DNA of 64,000 bases from assembly GCA_946699065.1 (NCBI GenBank), contig CAMPDV010000359.1, positions 62,001 through 126,000 on the forward strand, given 5' to 3'. Both the position numbers and the translations under genes were made by a program. The notes under the pieces are model-generated. The model was not told the origin of the DNA. It saw nothing but the letters and a program-made list of their open reading frames with translations, and did no database searches. Of the stretch, positions 56,711 to 64,000 are shown piece by piece (the first letter of the stretch is position 1; each line of letters begins with the position of its first letter). Source of the DNA: Loxodes magnus. Its lineage: Eukaryota; Ciliophora; Karyorelictea; Loxodida; Loxodidae.

Positions 56711-56879
56711 TTTGTTTGCTTTTTTTATTATTCCACAACCACTTTTAACATTAATTTTAATATTTTTTAATATTTTACATTTTTTCATTTTTTATATATT
56801 TTTTTAGGTTTATTGTTATATTCTTTTTTCTTGTAGTATTTACTACGTTTAATTATCTTTTCTTTTGATTTTTTATATT

Positions 56880-57676
56880 AGAAGTTCTTTTATTTTCGAG
56901 GTCTTCTTAAATCTGTAAACTGACCTTTTATCATTACATCAGATCTAATTTTTCTTTTTCTTCTTTATTATTATAATTATTTCTTCTAAGATTTCTCCTT
57001 GACTTTTCTAAATTCTTTACAATTCTTCCAAAGGTGTTATTTATCTTTACAGTAGTAGCATAATTTCTAAATCTTGAGTTTTGGTTCATTTATTTTTTCT
57101 TGCTGAGGGTTCCTTTCAATCTTCATCTTATTAGAATTTACCTACTCTAATGGGATCTGCTAGCTTCTCTGACTTTACAAGATGCTTTCAATCTGTTGAT
57201 TCTAGTCTTGTGTCCTTTACATTATGAGTTAGCCTGGTTAAACTACTCCTGCTGATACTTTTATAAGGCGTCAATCTCCCTTTCTTAATTAGCCATTCTG
57301 AAATCTAAAGTTATCTTGCAATCCATGCTGGATCAGTTGTGATAGATTCTCGTTCTCCTTCCTGATCTTCCTGATCTTTTTCTTAGAGGTTTAGGACCAC
57401 TTTGATGAGCTACTCCATGCTCGTTTAGCCAGAAGGATTGACATCAGAGACCTGTTGGTGAAGGGTAGATTTTATCTGCTTCCTTGTCTATTCATCTGAC
57501 GTTGGCGTTTCAGTATGTGTCGCTTTCTTAGGCTGTTTCAGTTCTTCTTGTTATATTCCAGGTTATTAAGTAGAAAAAGGTTATTGTTAGGTGTAAGAAG
57601 ACTGATGAGAAGTTGTTTCTGGATTTCTCTTCTTCACAGAGCTGTTATAAAATCCCTTTTTGAAACATTCAACCAT
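56880..57676 (-). pseudogene. Zinc-knuckle gene, type MVECFKKGFY, frameshifted (arm 2 copy)
   Basis: Counterpart of 37566-38350, start at 57676. The knuckle CYYCKDKQHLWKNC is replaced by one with a Ser/Asn-type change near 57020 (last Cys region GTAAAG). The frame changes are as in arm 1. The plus frame 57515-57700 is a shadow. Confidence 0.55.
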
Positions 57677-57696
57677 TTTTTTAGTTTATCAATAAT

Positions 57697-58351
57697 ATAA
57701 TAATAATAATATCATTTAATATGTCTTTACTATATTTTCATATAGATAATAAAACTGTTTATTTTACATCTAATTCATCATTCCTATTTTATTCATTGCT
57801 CATGTTCTTTTTCTTTTTCTTCTTGTTCTTGTTCTTGTTCTTGTTCTTCTCCTTCTACTGCTACAACTTTATCCAAATCGTTCTCCACATATGCAAATCT
57901 CAGAGTATTTGATTTTGAAGTGTCTTTGTTATAAGTCGTATTAGAAATTATAGCAAAAGGTTCTAAATTTATAAATAGAAATTATTTCTCTAATCATAAA
58001 TTTATTTAGTTTCGTATATGTATAAAATGGAAACTATCTTGTTTCTTTATTAATATCTTCAAAGTAAAAGTGTGCAGTTTACATTGATCTTATCTTTTCT
58101 GTAGCATCTTAAAAGAACTTCTCTTAGATTTTGTTATAAGCTTTACTTAAAAATAATTTGCTGTCTTCAATATTCTATACATCTATTTCAAAAAGTTAAG
58201 TTAATTTCTCCAAGTTTTTAAAATATTTCAGATTAGCTATTTTTGTTTTGTTAAATAAAAAGGTAATATCAGAGTCAGGATTTGCTTATGTTTCTTATCA
58301 TAATTTTACGTAAAACTTTAAATATCTCATTGCTATGTAGTACTCAAAAGG
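57697..58351 (-). mobile_element. Truncated LINE ORF2 end, arm 2 copy with internal deletion
   Basis: Flanked by the same 15-bp duplication (57682-57696 and 58352-58366). Relative to arm 1 it lacks about 245 bp, joined at an AGA microhomology near 57886, which removes most of the Cys-His finger. The insertion therefore predates the duplication and the deletion followed it. Confidence 0.7.
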
Positions 58352-58426
58352 TAGTTTATCAATAATATTTAATAAGTTTTAGCCTTATAAAATTTAAATA
58401 TTAAAGAATGTAAGTAAAGAAATAAA

Positions 58427-59310
58427 ATGGTAGAAAGATTTCAAAAAAGCTTCTATTCTGCTTTTGAAGAGACTAAGAAACAAGGAGCGGGTCGACAATT
58501 TAAAAAGTAGCAGACCTAAGTAACTCTTCTAACAACAAAAAAGATGGGCGTAAAGAGGCAAAAAGGAAATTAAGTCACACCAAACGAAGAAGAAGAACCA
58601 AGAAAAGTGCTGGAGACTTAAGAAGCAGCTGCTGTAAAAGAATTCACTATGCCGCTGTATCAAGAGGAACAGGTATAAATCCTGACAGCTTTTTCAGAAC
58701 TCAAAGAGGAAATCAAGAAACTCAGGATCGAAAATAGAAACCTCAGGACTTAGATTGCTGACATCTGAGAATGGAAAGAGAGTTTCATGGAAACTTACAA
58801 TCGGGAATAAAATGGTGTATTCAATGAAATAGGCTCAGTAGGAAAAACTGTTCGCTCAATAGCAATAGCTCTAGGAATTCCGCATGAAGCAGATGTTGAA
58901 GCTTACTCCCAATGGTAAGCAGAGCTGATTCAGAAGCAAACCTCGGCAATGTATATTGAGCCGAGGAATTAGCCATTACAGCATCAGACCTAGAATAAAA
59001 AATACAAGATTCCTAAACCAAAATGCCAAGTTTGTGGAAACAGGAATCACAAATATTGATAATGCTGAAAACTATAAAAAATTAAACAATAGTATTGGAA
59101 AAAATAAAATCAAGAAAAATAGCTTTAAAAATAGTAATTATAGCAACAAGACTATTTTTGCCGTTATTTCTATCTAACGACCAAAGGATAGATTTACAAA
59201 CCAAAATGATATAACGTGCAAGGAGGATGGTAGAAGAGTAGCAGAGGGGATTGGTTTCGGCCAATTCAAAAAACCGGTCCTGAGATCACGATGTTGAAAT
59301 TCCTTAAAGA
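58427..59310 (+). CDS. Zinc-knuckle protein, type MVERFQKSFY (arm 2 copy)
   Basis: ATG 58427, MVERFQKSFYSAFEETKKQ. Open through the coiled coil, VRSIAIALGIPHEADVEAYS and the knuckle CQVCGNRNHKYWQC (59024-59065, Trp from TGA) to GQIYKPKWYNVQGGW and beyond. Differences from arm 1 are mostly single substitutions (for example Asp to Tyr before IEPRN), and the frame is kept in both. There is no TGA before tRNA-Leu at 59415, so the 3' end is approximate; it may have lost its stop. Confidence 0.55.
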
Positions 59311-59414
59311 TCTCTAAACATTTAACATTTAAATTAGTATTATTATAAAGAATGGGAGTATTATGCCTTAGAAATAGGTTTATATTTATATCTTAGTTTA
59401 ATGTATATTTACAA

Positions 59415-59494
59415 GACAGTGTGGCCGAGTGGTCTAAGGCGCTAGCTTTAGGCGCTAGTCTTTCGGGGCGTGGGTTCAAATCCCACCACTGTCA
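59415..59494 (+). tRNA. tRNA-Leu(UAG), arm 2 copy
   Basis: Identical in structure to 35503-35582: acceptor GACAGTG/CACTGTC, anticodon loop TTTAGGC, T-arm GTGGGTTCAAATCCCAC. A TTTTTT run follows at 59495. Confidence 0.97.
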
Positions 59495-59756
59495 TTTTTT
59501 AATTTTTATTGACTAAATTAAATTTTCATATTCATAAATCCTTTATATAAGACTAATAATGTAGTTATCTTAACTTATTCATCTTATATTTCTGTTTAAG
59601 CCATTAAATTAGTTTATTACTTTAAGATAAATCCACAATTTATCTAAATTAGTTTCTTTCTAAGAGAAAGATAAATCTTTTCTTCTAGACTACAAAAGAA
59701 CTATATCATACAAATCCTTTACTAAAAATGTCATTTTTTAATAAAATTTCTAAAAA

Positions 59757-59837
59757 CGACACCAGCAGGATTTGAACCTGCGCGGGAGAACCCAACAGAT
59801 TTCAAGTCTGTCGCCTTAACCACTCGGCCATAGTGTC
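59757..59837 (-). tRNA. tRNA-Ser(UGA), arm 2 copy
   Basis: Same cloverleaf as 35159-35239 with anticodon loop CTTGAAA. T run downstream on the minus strand. Confidence 0.97.
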
Positions 59838-60357
59838 TTATATATTCTCTATAATACTTTGCTTAAAAATAAGAATATTGCTAATAGTAAAATCTCTATC
59901 CTTTTATCTTTATTTAAATAACATTTATACTCTATACTTTTGTCTTAAGTTTATATCTAGAAATAAACTTTAAATTATAATCTAAATTTATACTAAATTG
60001 TAGTAGTTATATTTAGTCAAGAACTTATTTTATAAATAAAGGTAAAATGGATTTAGTTATACAATTAATGCTATAACCATAAATAAAAACATATATAGAG
60101 TAATTAAAAACTCTTAGATTTATTTTAAAACATTTAAGTTTTAACTTTTGAGTAAAAGATAAAAATAATTAATTAATAAACTTTAAATTTTCTATTAAAG
60201 TATAGCTTACTATGATTACACTACTATTGCTTTCTCTTATAATTTTATATGGTATATCTAATTTAAATTGGTTTAAATTATTTAATATGGAATATCTATT
60301 ACCATTATTTATTAAGTTAGCTTATGATATATATACATTTATCAGTATGCATGCTAG

Positions 60358-60888
60358 ATCTTTAATAGGGGATATTATTTTAAGAAAAGTGATAAAAGCT
60401 AAAAGAGTAAATTACTAAATATAAAATAAAAACTGAAAATATAAGCATTAATCTAGAGTAGTTCTAACTATATTTTTAGACTTACTTTAGCAAAATTCAA
60501 TTCACTTAAAATAATCATTTAATAGCTAAAAATAAGTTTTAATTTTTATACAACTGCAAATGTATTTGAGAGTATAATTTTTCCACTTCTCATGTTAAGA
60601 AGATTTCAGAAAATAAGAGGTTTAAAATAGAATGGAAATTTAATTATAGATTTAATGAAAGTATTTAAAAATTAAAAATTATAAATTTTATATGTTAATA
60701 AAGATAGAAATCGATATTATTCAAGAGGAGTATAATATCATATATAAGAGACATATTTATATAAACAATTAAATATCTATGGGATATGCTTGCAATCATA
60801 AAATTCTTAGTCAAACTTCAAGAGAAACATCCTATAAAATGTTTATTAATTGAAGTATAGAAATCCTAACTAAGATTTAGAATATTTG
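60358..60888 (+). other. About 530-bp insertion present only in arm 2
   Basis: Arm 1 (read in the same sense) goes from CAGTATGCATGCTA through AATCG to ACTTCTATAACTATTGTTAT. Arm 2 has some 530 bp between the equivalent points and then resumes ACTTCAATAACTATTATTAT. The insert is AT-rich and non-coding as far as I can see. It splits the hydrophobic frame starting at 60212. Terminal repeats are not obvious. Confidence 0.6.
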
Positions 60889-63205
60889 ACTTCAATAACT
60901 ATTATTATTAGTATTTTCTTTAGTGAAACTTTTCTATAAAAAACTTTTAATTCACTAAAATTCTTTTTAAACAATCATACACAATCTTTAGAATCTTAAT
61001 TATAATCACTCTTCTTTATTTAAAGCAGATGGTATTTTCTATTTAAATATAGTCTAAAATGATTGATATATTTGAATTGCAAAAATGGCTAAAGCTTATG
61101 TTTAAAGTACATTATATAATAAAGCTCTTGAATATAATAAGCCATTTAATTTAAAGTAGCCTATCTTTATATAACTTTCTATTTATTAGCTTTTATTAGT
61201 TTTTATAGTTTTTAGCATTTATCTTATATATTTGCTTTTATCAATTTTATTAATATCAATCTATTCAAAGAACTTACTTTTCTAGATAAAATAGTTATAT
61301 ATACTAAATTTAAGTTTGGTATCCTACTATAATACAGAAGATACAGAAGATACTCATAAGTTTAGAATATTTAGAAGTATAAAGTAAGCATCTATGATTA
61401 TATATAAAAAGACATAAATATATGAATAACATAAAGTTATTTACTAAGCTAGTGTAATAAATCTAAAGATTAGTATATATTAAGATTCTTAATAATTAGT
61501 AAAGCTAAAGTTGATATAAGTAAATGACTATTAATATCTGCTTTACTAATAACTTTAGTTGTATATCCTTATGTTTTATTAAACTAGATCCTATTAATTA
61601 TTAAATATATTACATTTGCTAAACCTTATTTTTCTTATTATATGAGTCTATGCAAATTATTAAATAGTATATTAATTAAGTAAATTATATGGAATTCCCT
61701 CTTTTTAGGGTATCTACAAATACTATTACAGGTAAAGGAACTAGCAATAGTTAGTTGATACTACCTTCCTTTAGATTTATGTTTGATAGAGGATTGTTAG
61801 ATATAAAAAGAGAGAATAGAATACTTATATTTAAGCTAAATCATTATATTTAAAGCTATTTAGCAAATTAAACTTCCAAGTATTACTAATTTGTGACTGA
61901 ACGATTTTACAATAAGCAGATATTATATAAATGTGTATACATTAGAAACATATGTAGGAAGAGTAAAATCACAGGAACTATCTATAATTGAGAAGCATCT
62001 AAAAGCTAAAAAAGTGAAGGTGATTTAGAATTTACTTTTATGGAGATAGCCAAATCTTGGGAATGCTAAAAAATCTAAAAACTGGTTGAATACTAAAAAA
62101 TATCTTAAAATAAATAAAAATAAAGGATATCAAAATTTATATAAGTTACTATATAAAACTAAATCTAAAAAATAAATACTTATTATATATCTTTCTTAAT
62201 CAATTATTAAGCAAGCAATTCTTTCATTAACTAAATAAATTTTATATATGAAAGGCTTAAAAAAATAAATTTAAGAATAGTAGCTTTGCAGTTAATAGCT
62301 CTTTTCTATTTTCATAAGCTAAATAAAAATAAAAAGGCTTAAATAGTTATTTTTACTTATTTTTTAATATTTTGCTGTTTATTAAATTTTATTATTGCTA
62401 AGTATAAAGTGATGCTATCATTTTATTAACTGTAATTAATATAGCAATCCAATTATTTCTACTTTCTGCTTTGAAGCTTATTTTGGAAGTTATAAGCTAA
62501 ATACAAACTATAAAATTAAAAAATAAGCTAAATATAAAAATAGCTTAGATGAATATAACTAATAGAAGTATAACCATTTGTAGCTATAAACTAAAGATAC
62601 TTATATGAAGAACCTTAATTGACTGTATTATAAATAATAAATACAAGTAATTAATTCTATATTTTAGAACTTAGTCTGGTATAGTAATGCTTAGATTAAA
62701 TAAAAGAGTAAAGTAGCTAAATTTATTAAAAGTTTGCATGGTAACATAATATTAGAACAAATGCTTAGTAATTAGATTTAGTGAATTTGAAGTTTTAAGA
62801 AATGTAATTAGAGAGATAAAGCTTTATGTAAAAATAGCCTAATAATAATAATTAGTTAGCAGTTAATAGAGATATTAACTTTATCTTAATTACTTTAAAT
62901 AAAATTTTAAGCAGAAGATAGTAATAAAGTTATTAGATAAAAGAGCTTATAAGAGAGATACATTTTGGTTATATATCTACTAAGTTAATTACACATTTTA
63001 AAATAAAGGCTTTTTCTTCGTTGAATATATAAACTTACTATATTATAGATTAAAGAAAAGCTCCAGTATTTTAAAATTTCTAGAAAATCTACTAAGGAAA
63101 AGAACTATCTTTATTTAATCTTTCGGTTGCTTATATGTCCATTATTTTTATTCCATACTTTTAAAAAATAAAATTTAAGGAAATATACATTTAATTAACT
63201 ATAAA
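60889..63205. other. AT-rich stretch of arm 2
   Basis: Counterpart of 32341-34600. A long open frame exists only if every TAA, TAG and TGA is read as sense. It is not supported by conservation of frame between the arms. Confidence 0.35.
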
Positions 63206-63898
63206 TCATTTAAAGAGATAATCACACAACTAAGCTAAGCAAAATCCTAATAAGAACAAGAAAACTGTTACTAAAACTTTCTATCCTTTCTTATTTTCAC
63301 TCTTGTCTTCTTGATTCTTCATTTTATTAATTTTTATTATTTTTTCATTTCTCTTTCTCTTACAGTTAATTTTCTAGCAACTTTCATAGTCATCTTGGAA
63401 ATAAATTTCTGAACAAATTGAGTAAAAATTAAACAAAGTTTGAGAATGTAGAGAGTAAGATTTTTTATTAACTAAGGTAGTTTAGGCTAATTAATTTTCT
63501 ATATTAGATGCATATGATATTTCTCTTATTTTTCTTAGTTTAAACTTTAATTTATTTTAGAATATTCTAGAGTTTTCTTTTCTACCTGGAGAATTTCTGT
63601 ACTTCTACAATAAAACAGATTTCTTATGCTCTATTTCCTCGTTAGATATAATACTGCTAGCACTTATAGGACTTATAGGACTAATTGGACTACTTTCATT
63701 GTTTGATTTAAAAAAGTTACCAGAACTAGTATTTTCTAGCTCTATTAAAGGAGAAAAAGATATTTGTTTGATACCTTTTTATTCGAATGTAGGGCTAGGA
63801 GAGTCGTTTTACTCTAAGGGCAGTAATCCACCTGAATTTATATAGAGACTTTTTTGTTCTTCAATTGGCTGAAGTGAGGAGTTATTAATAGACAGCAT
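63206..63898 (-). CDS. Tail-anchored membrane protein, unknown function (arm 2 copy)
   Basis: ATG at 63898, TGA 63206-63208, 230 residues. It has the same length and plan as the gene at 31648: disordered Ser/Pro N-terminus with SPIS repeats, basic middle, one C-terminal helix (FLLGFCLAQLCDY). Substitutions relative to arm 1 do not break the frame. Confidence 0.7.
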
Positions 63899-64000
63899 TT
63901 ATAATTATAACTAAATATAATTTAAATAAATCCTTTAGAACTTTAATGTTTAATAATCCAATAAACTTAAACTTAATAAGCTTTGCTATCTAAATACAAG

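Larger units (their letters stand above)
54296..64000 (-). repeat. Inverted duplication, arm 2 (continues beyond window)
   Basis: Reverse complement of 31549-41190. The pairing begins at the inner edge near 54296/41190. The last bases of the window still match 31549-31560, so the arm extends further. Differences from arm 1: a 530-bp insert at 60358-60888, loss of the LINE finger region, absence of the 245-bp segment seen at 40864-41108, and scattered substitutions. Confidence 0.9.

Overview
This window looks like nuclear DNA of a ciliate that has reassigned all three standard stop codons, most likely a karyorelict such as Loxodes (inference). Every recognisable gene reads TAA and TAG as glutamine. 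It also reads internal TGA as tryptophan, at invariant Trp positions of WD40 repeats, kinase motifs and Cys-rich repeats. Genes whose end can be placed stop at TGA. Introns that restore frame are very short (17, 23, 34 and 37 nt). The DNA is extremely AT-rich, so a standard-code ORF search finds almost nothing real; the genes below were read by eye in the altered code.

Left part (1-31 kb). The first 9.3 kb carries five decayed genes of a retroviral-Gag-like CCHC zinc-knuckle family and one SINE-like element. Then come a secreted protein (10.5 kb), a kinase-Kelch protein (14.0-15.9 kb) and a 1185-residue membrane protein full of Notch/LNR-type Cys repeats (16.0-19.6 kb). A frameshifted LINE (endonuclease plus reverse transcriptase, minus strand, 20.1-24.8 kb) follows, broken by a 290-bp repeat that occurs three times. 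Next are more SINEs, a decayed ligand-binding-receptor-like gene and an intron-containing tRNA-Tyr.

Right part (31.5-64 kb) is a large inverted duplication. Arms of at least 9.7 kb (31549-41190 and 54296-64000, the latter cut by the window end) differ by a few percent and by discrete insertions and deletions. They surround a 13-kb spacer. Each arm holds a tail-anchored protein, tRNA-Ser(UGA), tRNA-Leu(UAG), two divergent zinc-knuckle genes with a truncated LINE between them, a small intron-containing gene and a half tRNA-Gln.

The spacer holds the most striking object. A minus-strand gene (48714-45580) encodes a RING finger, a B-box-like motif, a long coiled coil and a C-terminal ubiquitin-like domain. 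At the end of the ubiquitin-like domain the gene runs into a train of 43 consecutive GT...AG intron-like units of 17-35 nt. They are separated by 39 intervals of exactly 3 nt, one of 6, one of 9 and one of 0. The multiple-of-three spacing holds even where neighbouring units are unrelated in sequence, so I read this as an array of one-codon micro-exons. I know of no described equivalent. The spacer also has a WD40 gene, the one intact zinc-knuckle gene and another LINE 3' end.
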